In this document: positions 1-9,071 of the stretch, piece after piece
How the letters are laid out: every line of letters begins with the position of its first letter
How positions within the stretch are numbered: position 1 is the first letter of the stretch
DNA from: Micromonospora humi
Lineage (GTDB): Bacteria; Actinomycetota; Actinomycetes; Mycobacteriales; Micromonosporaceae
Length of the DNA: 64,000 bases
Assembly (NCBI RefSeq): GCF_900090105.1
Contig: NZ_FMDM01000003.1
Location: 248,001 to 312,000 of the forward strand
Direction: 5' to 3'
The notes under the pieces: model-generated
Databases searched by the model: none
Told to the model about the DNA's origin: nothing
What the model saw: the letters and a program-made list of their open reading frames with translations, nothing else
Program-made: the position numbers and the translations under genes

Positions 1-555
1 CTGGTGCTGGTCAGCGCCAACGACCCGGCCGCGATGATCCGGCACTCCGCCGAGTGCCGGGAGCGGGGCTACTCCTTCGTCGCCGACCCGTCGCAGCAGC
101 TCGCCCGGATGGACGGCGCGGACGTGCTCGGCCTGGTCGACGGCGCCGACTACCTGATGACCAACGAGTACGAGAAGTCGCTGCTGCAGAGCAAGGCCGG
201 CCTCACCGACGAGCAGCTGCTGGACCGGGTCACGGTGCGGGTAACCACGCTGGGCAAGCAGGGCGTGGAGATCGCCGGCCGGGAGATCGGCACCATCCGG
301 GTGCCGATCGCGCGGGAGATCCAGGCGGTCGACCCGACCGGCGTGGGCGACGGCTTCCGGGCCGGCTTCTTCGCCGCGCTCGACTGGGGTGTCGGCGTGG
401 AACGCGCGGCCCAGGTCGGCTGCCTGCTGGCCACGCTGGTGCTGGAGAACTTCGGCGGCCAGGAGTACGAGGTCCGCCGGGACCTGTTCGTGAAGCGGCT
501 CGCCGAGTCGTACGGGGACGCGGCCGCCGAGGACGTCCGGCCGCACCTGCTGTGA
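1..555 (+). CDS. PfkB-family sugar/adenosine kinase (3' part)
   Basis: The gene runs in from the left edge; 184 C-terminal residues are visible. The PfkB signature DPTGVGDGF (codons near 330-360) carries the catalytic-base Asp and the anion-hole Gly residues. An NEYE motif typical of the family lies upstream near 160-175. The family phosphorylates sugars or nucleosides with ATP in the cytoplasm. Actinobacterial members next to ctaC, such as M. tuberculosis Rv2202c, are adenosine kinases, so adenosine salvage is the best guess from context. The stop codon overlaps the GTG of the next gene by 4 bp, implying translational coupling. The substrate cannot be settled because the N-terminal lid is outside the window. 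Confidence 0.85.
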   Translation: MVLVSANDPAAMIRHSAECRERGYSFVADPSQQLARMDGADVLGLVDGADYLMTNEYEKSLLQSKAGLTDEQLLDRVTVRVTTLGKQGVEIAGREIGTIRVPIAREIQAVDPTGVGDGFRAGFFAALDWGVGVERAAQVGCLLATLVLENFGGQEYEVRRDLFVKRLAESYGDAAAEDVRPHLL

Positions 556-1085
556 GCGGCGCGGCCGGCGGGGTGGACCGCTCCGACTCCGGCGGTCAGG
601 TGCTGGTCGCCTTCGCCGGGCTGCCCGGGGTCGGCAAGAGCACGCTGGCCGTCCGGGTCGGCGCCGCGCTGCGCGCCCCGGTCCTCCCGGTCGACCCGGT
701 CGAGCGGGCCCTGGGCCGCTACGGCCTGACCGGCGACGTGCCGGGGATGGCCGCCTACGGCGCGGTCGCCGGGCTCGCCGAGGTGCAGCTCGGCCTGGGC
801 CTGAGCGTGGTGGTCGACGCGGTGAACCCGGTCGCCAGCGCCCGTGGCCTCTGGCACGAGCTGGCCGAGCGGGCCGGCGTGCCGTTGCGGGTGATCGAGG
901 TGCACTGCGGCGACGAGGCGGAACACCGGCGCCGGGTCGAGGCCCGACCGCCCGCCGAGCACGTGACCTGGGAGCAGACGTTGGTGCGCCGCGCCGAGTA
1001 CGAGCCGCTGATCGGCCCGCGCCTGGTGGTGGACACCGCCGTGGCGACCGACCCGCTCCCCGGCATCCTCGCCTACCTGAGCTGA
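552..1085 (+). CDS. P-loop kinase-like ATPase
   Basis: 177 residues starting at a GTG that overlaps the stop of the upstream kinase (GTGA). The Walker A motif GLPGVGKST lies about 20 residues in. A central segment VVDAVNPVASARG resembles the lid and substrate region of small-molecule or polynucleotide P-loop kinases of the AAA_33/chloramphenicol-phosphotransferase type. The expected role is phosphorylation of an unknown small molecule in the cytoplasm. The coupling suggests it works with the PfkB kinase. The specific substrate is not recognisable. Confidence 0.8.
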   Translation: MSGAAGGVDRSDSGGQVLVAFAGLPGVGKSTLAVRVGAALRAPVLPVDPVERALGRYGLTGDVPGMAAYGAVAGLAEVQLGLGLSVVVDAVNPVASARGLWHELAERAGVPLRVIEVHCGDEAEHRRRVEARPPAEHVTWEQTLVRRAEYEPLIGPRLVVDTAVATDPLPGILAYLS

Positions 1086-1119
1086 GCGCCACCGCCGGTG
1101 GGCGCCGGTGAGCGCCGGT

Positions 1120-1170
1120 GTTAAGAGGGGCCCCCTCCTCTACCGGAAGCGTTAAGAGGGGCCCCCTCCT
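1120..1170. repeat. GGGGCCCC double-palindrome repeat, copy 1
   Basis: Two identical 20-bp units (GTTAAGAGGGGCCCCCTCCT at 1120-1139 and 1151-1170) are separated by 11 bp. Each contains a self-complementary GAGGGGCCCC core. It lies between convergent genes and its right end touches the stop codon of tusA. Related units occur at about 11,866, 24,859 and 61,445, each just past a gene end, so a terminator or REP-like role is plausible. Confidence 0.8.
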
Positions 1171-1394
1171 TACACCCGGACGTCGTAGGCGGGGCCGGCG
1201 TCGGGGTGGGCCGCGAGGAACTCGTGGCCGCGCATCCGGCACCAGGCCGGGATGTCCACCGCCGCCGCCGGGTCGTCGGCGAGCACCCGCACCACCGCGC
1301 CGGCCGGCAGCCCGGGCACCCGGCGCGCGAGATTGATCACCGGCAGCGGGCAGCGCTGCCCCCGGCAGTCGAGCGTCTCGTCCGGCTCGCTCAC
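1170..1394 (-). CDS. TusA-family sulfur carrier protein
   Basis: 74 residues from a GTG start. The family signature is present near the N-terminus: DCRGQRCPLP, with the CP motif whose Cys carries the persulfide, followed by the helix VINLARR. TusA-type proteins accept sulfane sulfur from a cysteine desulfurase and pass it to tRNA thiolation, molybdopterin or other acceptors in the cytosol. The upstream desulfurase gene overlaps it by 4 bp (GTGA), so the pair is almost certainly co-translated and forms a donor-acceptor unit. The acceptor pathway is not visible here. Confidence 0.9.
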   Translation of the reverse strand: MSEPDETLDCRGQRCPLPVINLARRVPGLPAGAVVRVLADDPAAAVDIPAWCRMRGHEFLAAHPDAGPAYDVRV

Positions 1395-2542
1395 AGGTCG
1401 GTCACCCCCGCCTCGGCGCGCAGCGCCGCGACGATCCCGGGCAGTTCGGCCAGGAACCGCTCCACGTCCGCCTCGGTGGTCTCCCGGTGCAGCGACACCC
1501 GCACGTTGCCGTGCGACAGCACCCCCATCGCCTCCAGCACGTGCGACGGGCGCAGCGTCGACGAGGTGCACGAGGAGCCGGAGGAGACCGCGAAGCCGCG
1601 CCGGTCCAGCGCGTGCAGCAGCGCCTCGCCGTCGACGTACAGGCAGGAGAACGTCACCAGGTGGGGGAGCCGGTCCACCGGGTCGCCGACCACCTCCACG
1701 TCCGGCACCTCGGCCGCCACCCGGGCCCGGATCCGGTCCACCAGCGGCGCCAGCCGGGCCGCCTCGGCCGCCGCGTCGGCCGCCGCCGCGCGCAGGCTCG
1801 CCGCCGCGGCCACCACCGCCGGCAGGTTCACCACCCCCGGGGTACGCCCGGACTCCCGCTCGTCGGCCGGGTAGGGCGACTCCCACCGGGTGCCCTTGCG
1901 CACCACCAGCAGGCCGACGCCGGGCGGTCCGCCCCACTTGTGCGCGCTGGCGGTCAGCACCGACCAGCCCGCCGGCAGCGGCGCCCGGCCGACCAGCTGC
2001 GCCGCGTCCACGTACAGCGGCACGCCCGCCTCGGCGCTCAACTCCGCCGCGGCCGGCACCGGCTGCACCGTGCCCACCTCGTGACTGGCCCCGATCAGCG
2101 CGGCCAGCGCCACGCCGGGGGCGGCCACCGCCGCCGCCCAGGCGTCCAGGTCCAGCCGGCCGAGCCGGTCCACGGGTACGGACACCGCGTCGCCCCCGGC
2201 GGCGGTGTGCCGCTGCGCGGCGTGCAGCACCGCCGAGTGCTCGATCGCGGAGTGCACGAGCGTCGTGCCGGCCCGCCGCCGCCCGACCAGGCCACCCAGC
2301 ACGGCGGCGTGCGCTGCGGCCGTACCGCTGGGGGTGAAGGACAGCTCGTCGGCGCGGACGCCCAGCGTCTGCGCGGCGGCCTCCCGGGCGGCGTCGAGGA
2401 GTTGGCGGGCCCGGCGGGCCGGCGCGTAGAGCCGGGCCGGGTCGGCCCAGCCGTCGTCCAGGGCGGCCAGCATCGCCTGCCGCGCGACCGGATGCGGTGG
2501 CGCGGCGCTGGCCGCGTCCAGGTAGACCGGGGAGGCGCTCAT
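1391..2542 (-). CDS. Cysteine desulfurase, class V aminotransferase fold (IscS/NifS-like)
   Basis: 383 residues starting at ATG 2542 (MSASPVYLDAA). It shows the PLP-binding lysine in SAHKWGGPPGVG, a typical substrate and cofactor region (HSAIEHSAV), and the mobile-loop catalytic cysteine in SSGSSCTSS. The family removes sulfur from L-cysteine as an enzyme persulfide, giving alanine. Direct coupling to a TusA-like gene suggests the sulfur goes to a soluble carrier rather than an IscU scaffold. It is divergent from ctaC across about 170 bp. Confidence 0.92.
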   Translation of the reverse strand: MSASPVYLDAASAAPPHPVARQAMLAALDDGWADPARLYAPARRARQLLDAAREAAAQTLGVRADELSFTPSGTAAAHAAVLGGLVGRRRAGTTLVHSAIEHSAVLHAAQRHTAAGGDAVSVPVDRLGRLDLDAWAAAVAAPGVALAALIGASHEVGTVQPVPAAAELSAEAGVPLYVDAAQLVGRAPLPAGWSVLTASAHKWGGPPGVGLLVVRKGTRWESPYPADERESGRTPGVVNLPAVVAAAASLRAAAADAAAEAARLAPLVDRIRARVAAEVPDVEVVGDPVDRLPHLVTFSCLYVDGEALLHALDRRGFAVSSGSSCTSSTLRPSHVLEAMGVLSHGNVRVSLHRETTEADVERFLAELPGIVAALRAEAGVTDL

Positions 2543-2712
2543 GACGTTCCACGCTATCGCTCGGGTACGCCCAAGATCCCCCCGATGGGGGCGGACAGTG
2601 ACCCCAAGACGGTCAGGCCTGCCATGGTCGAGTAATCTGCGACCGTCGGTGACGCCTTTGCCGTCGGTGTCAGGGAAACAATCGCCGCGGCGCGCTAGGG
2701 AGGCAGGACCAG

Positions 2713-3684
2713 GTGGTCGCAAGGAGTTCGGAGGTACGGCCGTCGGCCGTACGGCACAGCGCTTCCCCGGGGGCCGGTGGGCGCCGGCGGCGTGGTGCTG
2801 GTCGACTCGCCGGGCTCGGTCTCGGCGGAGCGGCGCTGCTGGTTCTGCTCACCGGTTGTGACGTCGGCAAGACGTTCGGCGGGTTCGGCTGGCCGCAGGG
2901 TGGCATCACGCCCGAGTCGCACCGGATGTACGACCTGTGGATCGCCTCCTGCATCGCGGCGCTCGCCGTCGGCGTGTTCGTCTGGGGCCTGATCTTCTGG
3001 TGCGTGATCCGCTACCGCAAGCGCGGCAACGAGCTGCCGGTGCAGACCCGCTACAACCTGCCGATGGAGTTCCTCTACACCATCGCGCCGATCCTCGTGG
3101 TCTCCGTGCTCTTCTACTACACCGCGGTCGTGCAGACCGACGTGGTGAAGGAGTCGAAGAACCCGGACGTCACCGTCGAGGTCGTCGCGTTCAAGTGGAA
3201 CTGGCAGTTCAACTACCGCGACGGGCAGGGCCGCGACGCCAACACCGTCGCCTCGGTGCTGGGCACCAGCGAGGTCATCCCGGTGCTGGTGCTGCCGAGC
3301 GGCCGCTCGATCCGGTTCGAGGAGCAGAGCCGCGACGTCATCCACTCGTTCTGGGTGCCCGAGCTGCTGTTCAAGCGCGACGTCATGCCGGGCAGCATCC
3401 GCAACACGTTCGAGGTCTCCAGCATCGACACCGAGGGCGCGTTCGTCGGCCGCTGCGCCGAGCTGTGCGGCAGCTACCACGCCTTCATGAACTTCGAGCT
3501 GCGGGTCGTCTCGCCGGAGAAGTACGAGCAGTTCCTGGCCGCCAAGAAGGGCGGCAGCTCGACCCAGGACGCGCTCAAGGCGATCGGCGTGGACGAGTAC
3601 GCCACCACCACCAAGCCCTTCGACACGCGGCGTAACACCGCCAACTTCAACCCGTCCGACGCGTCGGCCGGCGCGGGAAGCTGA
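2713..3684 (+). CDS. ctaC: Cytochrome c oxidase subunit II (aa3 type), lipoprotein
   Basis: 323 residues from GTG 2713, preceded by a purine-rich ribosome-binding site (AGGGAGGCAGG). An Arg-rich N-terminus, a hydrophobic stretch and a lipobox LLTGC indicate lipoprotein processing. Two transmembrane helices follow (around residues 70-95 and 120-140). The C-terminal cupredoxin domain carries the CuA ligands in CAELCGSYHAFM. It receives electrons from the bcc complex in the aa3 oxidase at the outer face of the membrane. ctaF follows after 10 bp. No ctaD lies between them, which matches the mycobacterial arrangement where subunit I is encoded elsewhere. Confidence 0.97.
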   Translation: MVARSSEVRPSAVRHSASPGAGGRRRRGAGRLAGLGLGGAALLVLLTGCDVGKTFGGFGWPQGGITPESHRMYDLWIASCIAALAVGVFVWGLIFWCVIRYRKRGNELPVQTRYNLPMEFLYTIAPILVVSVLFYYTAVVQTDVVKESKNPDVTVEVVAFKWNWQFNYRDGQGRDANTVASVLGTSEVIPVLVLPSGRSIRFEEQSRDVIHSFWVPELLFKRDVMPGSIRNTFEVSSIDTEGAFVGRCAELCGSYHAFMNFELRVVSPEKYEQFLAAKKGGSSTQDALKAIGVDEYATTTKPFDTRRNTANFNPSDASAGAGS

Positions 3685-3694
3685 GGGGTCCGGC

Positions 3695-4123
3695 ATGAAG
3701 ACCGAGTGGAAGATCTTCCTGACCATCGCCGCGTTCCTGCTCGGCGCGACGATCCTCTACGGCGCCTGGACGTACGGCGACAGTGGCGGCCACGTCGAGT
3801 GGATCGGCACCGTGGCACTGCTGCTCTCGTTCCTGCTCTGCACGATGTGCGGCGGCTTCTTCTGGTTCGTCTCCCGCCGGATCGACCTGCGTCCGGAGGA
3901 CCGGGCGGACGGCGAGATCGCCGACGGCGCCGGTGAGATCGGCTTCTTCAGCCCGGGCAGCTACTGGCCGTTCGGCCTGGCCCTGGCCGCCGCGATCGCC
4001 GGCCTGGGGCTCGTGTTCTGGCAGTTCTGGCTCCTGGGCCTGGGCCTGGTGGCGGTGGTCTTCGCCGCCTGCGGGCTGCTCTTCGAGTACTACTCGGGCA
4101 CCCGCCGCACCGCCGAGCACTGA
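3695..4123 (+). CDS. ctaF: Cytochrome c oxidase subunit IV (actinobacterial type)
   Basis: 142 residues with four predicted transmembrane segments: about 6-25 and 37-60 at the N-terminal end, and about 95-113 and 115-133 at the C-terminal end. Opening MKTEWKIF and the acidic loop before GEIGFFSPGSYWP are characteristic of the actinobacterial CtaF family. It is a structural subunit of the aa3 oxidase in the bcc-aa3 supercomplex. It is 10 bp downstream of ctaC and ends before a strong hairpin. Confidence 0.95.
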   Translation: MKTEWKIFLTIAAFLLGATILYGAWTYGDSGGHVEWIGTVALLLSFLLCTMCGGFFWFVSRRIDLRPEDRADGEIADGAGEIGFFSPGSYWPFGLALAAAIAGLGLVFWQFWLLGLGLVAVVFAACGLLFEYYSGTRRTAEH

Positions 4124-4136
4124 CCCGCACGTCTCA

Positions 4137-4175
4137 CGGCAGGCCCGCGCCCCCTCCGGGGACGCGGGCCTGCCG
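4137..4175 (+). terminator. Hairpin terminator after ctaCF
   Basis: A 13-bp perfect stem (4137-4149 pairs with 4163-4175, arm CGGCAGGCCCGCG) with a 13-nt loop lies 14 bp past the ctaF stop. There is only a weak T run after it, as is usual for actinobacterial terminators. Confidence 0.8.
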
Positions 4176-4503
4176 CTTTCCCCGCCCACCCCACCCCGTC
4201 GATCATGGAGTCGACGGCGTCGACCGTCCGAATTGCCGTGGTGGGCCGTCGGCGGGGCGTGGGGCTCGCCTGGTGTGCGGGGTCGGTGGGTGGACCGTGG
4301 CCTGCGGGTGGAGGCCGCACGAGCGGCACTGACGCTGCTGCGGTGCCTGGTCCGGCTCGCCCCGGGGTGCCGCCCCCGTTGCCGGGCCGGGTCAGCCTGT
4401 CCCGCTCGGCGAACGCCCGGTGGGCCGGAGTGGATGCCGGAGCGGCGTCGACGGAGACCCGGGCCGCGAGCCCGGGGGCTCGCCGTCGGCGGTGCGGGTG
4501 GGG
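4176..4503. other. Gene-free stretch
   Basis: No reading frame here has a ribosome-binding site, a recognisable domain or convincing actinobacterial coding character. It separates the ctaCF terminator from the 3' end of the small zinc-ribbon gene on the other strand. Confidence 0.5.
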
Positions 4504-4710
4504 TCAGGCGGCGTGGCGGTGGGTGGGGCGCGTGGCGCGCCGGCGGGACCGCGCCGACGTGGGGAAGGTGATCGCGGCGACCAGCACGGCCGCGCCGCAG
4601 CCGGTGCAGACCAGCTCGGGGCAGTCGACGCCGTGCCCGTCGCCGCAGAACGGCGCCTCGAACAGCACGACGCCCTCGCAGGTGTCGCAGTAGAGGTCGC
4701 GATCCGACAC
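4504..4710 (-). CDS. Small zinc-ribbon-like protein
   Basis: 68 residues from a GTG start with a GAGGAG ribosome-binding site about 6 bp upstream. The visible core is YCDTCEG, then CGDGH, VDCPELVCTGCG, giving paired CxxC knuckles able to bind one zinc ion, followed by a hydrophobic VLVAAITF and a basic tail. It lies between ctaCF and trpD, transcribed with trpD's strand. The function is not recognised; a protein-binding or nucleic-acid-binding zinc ribbon is the most that can be said. Confidence 0.65.
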   Translation of the reverse strand: MSDRDLYCDTCEGVVLFEAPFCGDGHGVDCPELVCTGCGAAVLVAAITFPTSARSRRRATRPTHRHAA

Positions 4711-4833
4711 GGGCGTCTCCTCTCGCTCCGGGTGCCGGCGGTGGCGGGGAGCCGTCGGCCCCAACCGAACCATCGCCCTAAAGCGGAAAATTACTCCCCT
4801 GTAGTTTGGCACGCGGGTACGACAGGCACCCGG

Positions 4834-5880
4834 TCAGGCGGCGCGGGCGACCGCCAGCCAGCGGTCCAGCGTGGCCGCCGCCGAGCCCGAGTCGACCGAC
4901 TCGGCGGCCCGGCCCAGGTTGGCCCGCAACGCCTCGTGCAGGTCGCCGTCGAGCGGGCCCTGGGTGGCCAGCGCGACCGCGGCGTTCACCAGCACGGCGT
5001 CGCGCACCGGGCCGGTCTCGCCGGCCAGCAGCCGCCGGACCACGTCGGCGTTGTAGACGGCGTCTCCGCCCCGCAGGTCGGCGAGGGTGGCCCGGGGTAC
5101 CCCGAGTTCCGCCGCGTCCAGCAGCGCCTCCCTGACGGTGCCCTGCTGGGCCACCCAGACCCGGGTCGGCGCGCCGGTGCTGAACTCGTCCAGCCCGTCC
5201 TCGCCGCGCACCACGATCGCCGAGTCGCCGCGGGCGGCGAACACGGCCGCCATCACGGGCGCCATCCGCTTGTCGAAGCAGCCGACCGCACCCGCGCGGG
5301 GTCGCGCCGGGTTGGTCAACGGGCCGAGGAAGTTGAACGCCGTGGGCACGCCGATCTCGCGGCGGACCGGGCCGGTGTGCCGCATGCCGGGGTGGAACCG
5401 GGCGGCGAAGCAGAAGCCGATGCCGGCCTCCGTGACGCAGCGGGCCACCTGCTCCGGCGCCAGGTCGAGCGGCACGCCGAGCTGCTCCAGCACGTCCGCG
5501 GTGCCGCAGGAGGAGGACGCGGCCCGGTTGCCGTGCTTGACCACCCGGACGCCCGCGCCGGCGACCACCAGCGCCGCCATGGTGGAGATGTTGACCGTGT
5601 GGGCGAGGTCACCGCCGGTGCCCACCACGTCGAGCGCGGTGGCGCGTACGTCCTCCGGCAGTCGCACCGGCACGGCGCGGGTCAGCATCGCCTCGACCAG
5701 GCCGCCCAGCTCGGCCGGCGTCTCGCCCTTGGTGCGCAGCGCCACGGCGAAGCCGGCGATCTGCGCCGGCGTGGCCGAGCCGGCCATGATCTCGCCCATC
5801 GCCCAGGCGGTGTCGGCGGTGGAGAGTTCCTCGCCGCGCAGCAGCGCGTTGAGCAGAAGCGGCCAGGTCCGTTCGCCCAT
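4834..5880 (-). CDS. trpD: Anthranilate phosphoribosyltransferase
   Basis: 348 residues, normal length. Hallmarks are DVVGTGGD (PRPP pyrophosphate loop), NISTM, KHGNR and the NFLGPLTNP hinge motif. The enzyme transfers phosphoribose from PRPP to anthranilate in tryptophan synthesis. It stands alone, away from other trp genes, between ctaF and ctaE, the same position as in mycobacteria. Start ATG at 5880 gives the canonical short N-terminus ([14 protein letters not shown]). Confidence 0.96.
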   Translation of the reverse strand: MGERTWPLLLNALLRGEELSTADTAWAMGEIMAGSATPAQIAGFAVALRTKGETPAELGGLVEAMLTRAVPVRLPEDVRATALDVVGTGGDLAHTVNISTMAALVVAGAGVRVVKHGNRAASSSCGTADVLEQLGVPLDLAPEQVARCVTEAGIGFCFAARFHPGMRHTGPVRREIGVPTAFNFLGPLTNPARPRAGAVGCFDKRMAPVMAAVFAARGDSAIVVRGEDGLDEFSTGAPTRVWVAQQGTVREALLDAAELGVPRATLADLRGGDAVYNADVVRRLLAGETGPVRDAVLVNAAVALATQGPLDGDLHEALRANLGRAAESVDSGSAAATLDRWLAVARAA

Positions 5881-5957
5881 GGCGGGCCTCCCGAGCGGCG
5901 TGAGTCAGGCGGTTGGGGGCGCGCCACGGCCGCGTCGCCGTGGCGCCGCGGGGTGGA

Positions 5958-6356
5958 TCAGGCCGCGGCGTGCGTGCGGCGCAGCAGTTCGGCGACGGTG
6001 CTGCCGGCGGTCACCGGGTCCAGCGGGTGGGTGAGCGTGGCGTCGACCTCGGCGTACGCGGCGAGCCAGCGGTCGGCGGCGCGGGCCAGCACCACGCAGG
6101 TCGGCGGTGCGTCGTCCCGGTCGTCCTTGATCTGCCGGGCGATGCCGATGCCGCCACCCGGGCTCGCCTCGCCGTCGAGCAGGAGCAGGTCGATCTCGTA
6201 GTCGTCGACCAGCCGGACACAACCGGCGTAGTCGGCGGCCTCGACGAACTCGATCTCGATGCCGGGCGCCGGCCGGGTGCCCACGGCGAGCCGCATCCGG
6301 TCCCGGACCTTCGGGTCGTCGCTGTAGAGCAGGACGGTGCAAAGACGATCGCTCAT
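5958..6356 (-). CDS. Response-regulator receiver-like protein
   Basis: 132 residues from ATG 6356 (MSDRLCTVLLYSDDPKVRDRM). The fold pattern resembles a stand-alone receiver: a VLLYSDD beta-strand with acidic pair, LLLLDGEASPGGG where the phospho-acceptor Asp would sit, and CVVLARAAD. No output domain is present. The conserved Thr/Ser and Lys positions are not clear, so phosphorylation is uncertain. It may be a degenerate receiver acting by protein contact. It lies between trpD and the CtaG-like gene with no overlap. Confidence 0.7.
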   Translation of the reverse strand: MSDRLCTVLLYSDDPKVRDRMRLAVGTRPAPGIEIEFVEAADYAGCVRLVDDYEIDLLLLDGEASPGGGIGIARQIKDDRDDAPPTCVVLARAADRWLAAYAEVDATLTHPLDPVTAGSTVAELLRRTHAAA

Positions 6357-6409
6357 CGTGACGTGGCTCCCACCTCGTAGCTGCCCGCTGATCGTAGCGG
6401 GCGTCACAT

Positions 6410-7390
6410 TCACCCGGTCGGACCGGTCCCGGCCCCGGCGCCCGCCTCGGCGGCCCGCTCGCGGGCCTCCTGGCGGTCCAGCTCGCGGTCCAGCCGCCGG
6501 GCCTCGCGCTCCGACTGCTTGATCCACTGCACGACGAGCACCGCGAGCATGGTGACGCTGACGAACTCGCCGCCGGCCCAGAGGATGCCGCCGGCGACCA
6601 CCTGGTCGTTGCGCGGGTCGGACCAGGCCAGGTTCAGCGACGGGTACCAGTCGCCGCCGAGCAGCGTGGTGCTCTGCATGATGGTGAGCCCGAGCACCGT
6701 GTGGAACGGCACCGACAGCAGCATCAGCAGCGCGCGGGCCGGGTAGGGCCAGCGGCCGGGCAGCGGGTCCAGGCCGAGCAGCGGCCAGAAGAAGACGCAG
6801 CCGGTCATGATGAAGTGCGCGTGCACCAGCTCGTGCGCCCACTCGTGGCGCAGGGTGAACTCGTAGAGGTTGGTGAAGTAGAGCACGAACGGGTTCGCCA
6901 CGAAGATGGCGAACGCCACCAGCGGGAAGCTGTAGACCCGGGCCAGCCGGCTGTGCACGACCGCGAGCAGCCGCTTGCGGGGCCGCACCGGCAGGGTGCG
7001 CAGCGCCAGCGTCACCGGCGCGCCGAGGGCCAGGAAGATCGGCGCGACCATCGACAGCAGCATGTGCTGCACCATGTGCACCGAGAGCAGCGCGGTGTCG
7101 TACGCGCCGAGCCCGCTGACCGTGACCAGGGCGATGCCGCCGAGGCCGGGGCCGAGGAACGCCACCGTGCGCAGCACCGGCCACCGGTCGCCGCGCAGCC
7201 GCAGCCGGTGCACCCCGTAGAGGTAGAGGCCGGCGGCCAGCAGCAGGCCCAGCGTGAGCCAGCTGTCCAGCCGGGTCTCGGTGAGCACCCGGGCCACGGT
7301 GAACGGCGGCGGGGCGGCCTCGCCCCCCGCCGCCAGGGTCGTCGGGGCGACGACCGAGGTGACGGCGCGGATCTGATCGACGTGCAGCAC
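6410..7390 (-). CDS. CtaG-like cytochrome oxidase assembly protein
   Basis: 326 residues with a short N-terminus and about seven hydrophobic helices, ending in a highly charged tail (EREARRLDRELDRQEA). The segment LLSVHMVQHMLLSMVAP, with paired histidines, is typical of the caa3_CtaG family, which helps insert copper into cytochrome oxidase. The gene is divergent from ctaE with about 108 bp between them, consistent with a role in building the oxidase encoded around it. Confidence 0.88.
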   Translation of the reverse strand: MLHVDQIRAVTSVVAPTTLAAGGEAAPPPFTVARVLTETRLDSWLTLGLLLAAGLYLYGVHRLRLRGDRWPVLRTVAFLGPGLGGIALVTVSGLGAYDTALLSVHMVQHMLLSMVAPIFLALGAPVTLALRTLPVRPRKRLLAVVHSRLARVYSFPLVAFAIFVANPFVLYFTNLYEFTLRHEWAHELVHAHFIMTGCVFFWPLLGLDPLPGRWPYPARALLMLLSVPFHTVLGLTIMQSTTLLGGDWYPSLNLAWSDPRNDQVVAGGILWAGGEFVSVTMLAVLVVQWIKQSEREARRLDRELDRQEARERAAEAGAGAGTGPTG

Positions 7391-7498
7391 GCTTTTCAGG
7401 GTAGGTCAGGCGAAGCGGACGACCACGATCGGGCCACTGCGGGCCCGGGTTTGCCACCCCGCTGATCGTCGGTCCCGGTCAAGGGCAATAATGACCGC

Positions 7499-8098
7499 GT
7501 GACTGCGGCCCCAGCCATTGACAAGAGCCGGATCCACTCTCTGACGCGTCCCAACATGGTCAGCGTCGGGACGATCGTCTGGCTCTCCAGCGAACTCATG
7601 TTCTTCGCGGCGCTGTTCGCGATGTACTTCTCGATCCGCGCGGCGGCGCCGGAGCAGTGGGAGAAGCACACCGAGGTCCTGAACATCCCGTACGCGACCA
7701 CCTTCACGGTGATCCTCGTACTCTCCTCGGTGACCTGCCAGCTCGGTGTCTTCGCGGCCGAGAAGGGCGACGTCCACGCCCTGCGCCGGTGGTTCACGAT
7801 CACCTTCGTGATGGGTCTGATCTTCGTGCTCGGGCAGGCGAACGAGTACCGGACCCTGGTGCACGAGGGCGTCAAGATCAACGAAGACGGGTACGGGTCG
7901 ATGTTCTACCTGACCACCGGCTTCCACGGTCTGCACGTGACCGGCGGGCTGATCGCCTTCATCATCTTCATGGTCCGTACCACCATGGGCCGGTTCACCC
8001 CGGCCCAGGCGACCTCGGCGATCGTCGTGTCCTACTACTGGCACTTCGTCGACGTCGTGTGGATCGGGCTGTACGCCATGATCTACTGGCTTCAGTGA
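7499..8098 (+). CDS. ctaE: Cytochrome c oxidase subunit III
   Basis: 199 residues from GTG 7499, with five predicted transmembrane helices. Conserved regions include [19 protein letters not shown], the FHGLHVTGG motif and the C-terminal [11 protein letters not shown] signature of heme-copper oxidase subunit III. It belongs to the aa3 oxidase and heads the ctaE-qcrCAB operon, with 72 bp to qcrC. Confidence 0.97.
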   Translation: MTAAPAIDKSRIHSLTRPNMVSVGTIVWLSSELMFFAALFAMYFSIRAAAPEQWEKHTEVLNIPYATTFTVILVLSSVTCQLGVFAAEKGDVHALRRWFTITFVMGLIFVLGQANEYRTLVHEGVKINEDGYGSMFYLTTGFHGLHVTGGLIAFIIFMVRTTMGRFTPAQATSAIVVSYYWHFVDVVWIGLYAMIYWLQ

Positions 8099-8170
8099 TC
8101 TTGGCGCGTCACGAACCGCGCCGCTGCTCCGTCCCCTGAGACAAGGTCCAACCGGTTAAGGACACAGGTC

Positions 8171-9004
8171 ATGACTTCTGACAACGACCGCCGACGCGGT
8201 CTGCTCGCGCGGTTGCGCGGGCGGCCCGTAGCGCGCAGCAGGGGCCGCCGCCGGCTGGGTGCCGCGGTCCGGCTGGCCGCCGCGCTGATGCTGGCCGGCG
8301 GCGCCTACACCGTCTTCGCCCCGGGCGTGCAGGCGCAGGACAACCCGCCCCTCACCGCCGCCGCCAACGAGGGCAAGGCGCTGTTCGACGTGAGCTGCGT
8401 GACCTGTCACGGTCGCAACGCGCAGGGCGTCGAGGGTCGGGGCCCGAGCCTGATCGGCGTCGGGTCGGCGTCGGTCGAGTTCCAGGTCAGCAGCGGTCGC
8501 ATGCCGATGGCCCGGCAGGAGGCCCAGGCCATGCGCAAGCCTCCGCAGTTCACCGACGAGCAGGTGCGCCAGCTCGGGCAGTACATCCAGGAGCTCGGTG
8601 GCGGCCCGCAGGTGCCGTCGGGCAACCTGCGCGACGGCGCCAACATGTCCACCGGCGGCGAGCTGTTCCGGATCAACTGCTCGCAGTGCCACGCCTTCGG
8701 CGGCGGCGGCGGTGCGCTCTCCTCCGGCAAGTACGCGCCGAGCCTGAAGCCGGCCAGCGACCGGCAGATCTACGCCGCCATGCTGAGCGGCCCGCAGAAC
8801 ATGCCGGTGTTCGGCGACAACCAGATCACTCCTCAGGAGAAGGCGGACATCATCGCCTACATCCAGGAGACCCTGAAGAGCGACCAGGACCAGGGCGGTT
8901 TCAACCTGGGCCGGTACGGCCCGTCGACCGAGGGTCTGGCGATCTTCCTGGTCGGCATCGTCGCGCTGGTCTTCGCGAGCCTGTGGATCGCGGGCAAGTC
9001 GTGA
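8171..9004 (+). CDS. qcrC: Menaquinol-cytochrome c reductase, diheme cytochrome c subunit
   Basis: 277 residues. A basic N-terminus and signal-anchor helix (about 28-50) are followed by two c-type heme motifs, CVTCH and CSQCH, about 100 residues apart. A C-terminal membrane helix lies in IFLVGIVALVFASLWIAG. This fused diheme cytochrome passes electrons from the Rieske centre to CuA in the actinobacterial bcc-aa3 supercomplex, replacing a soluble cytochrome c. Confidence 0.98.
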   Translation: MTSDNDRRRGLLARLRGRPVARSRGRRRLGAAVRLAAALMLAGGAYTVFAPGVQAQDNPPLTAAANEGKALFDVSCVTCHGRNAQGVEGRGPSLIGVGSASVEFQVSSGRMPMARQEAQAMRKPPQFTDEQVRQLGQYIQELGGGPQVPSGNLRDGANMSTGGELFRINCSQCHAFGGGGGALSSGKYAPSLKPASDRQIYAAMLSGPQNMPVFGDNQITPQEKADIIAYIQETLKSDQDQGGFNLGRYGPSTEGLAIFLVGIVALVFASLWIAGKS

Positions 9005-9071
9005 CCCGGCCGAACGTCTGTATCATTGCCCTGGTGCCGGCCACCGGCGCCACGCGTAGCGAGGTGACGGC

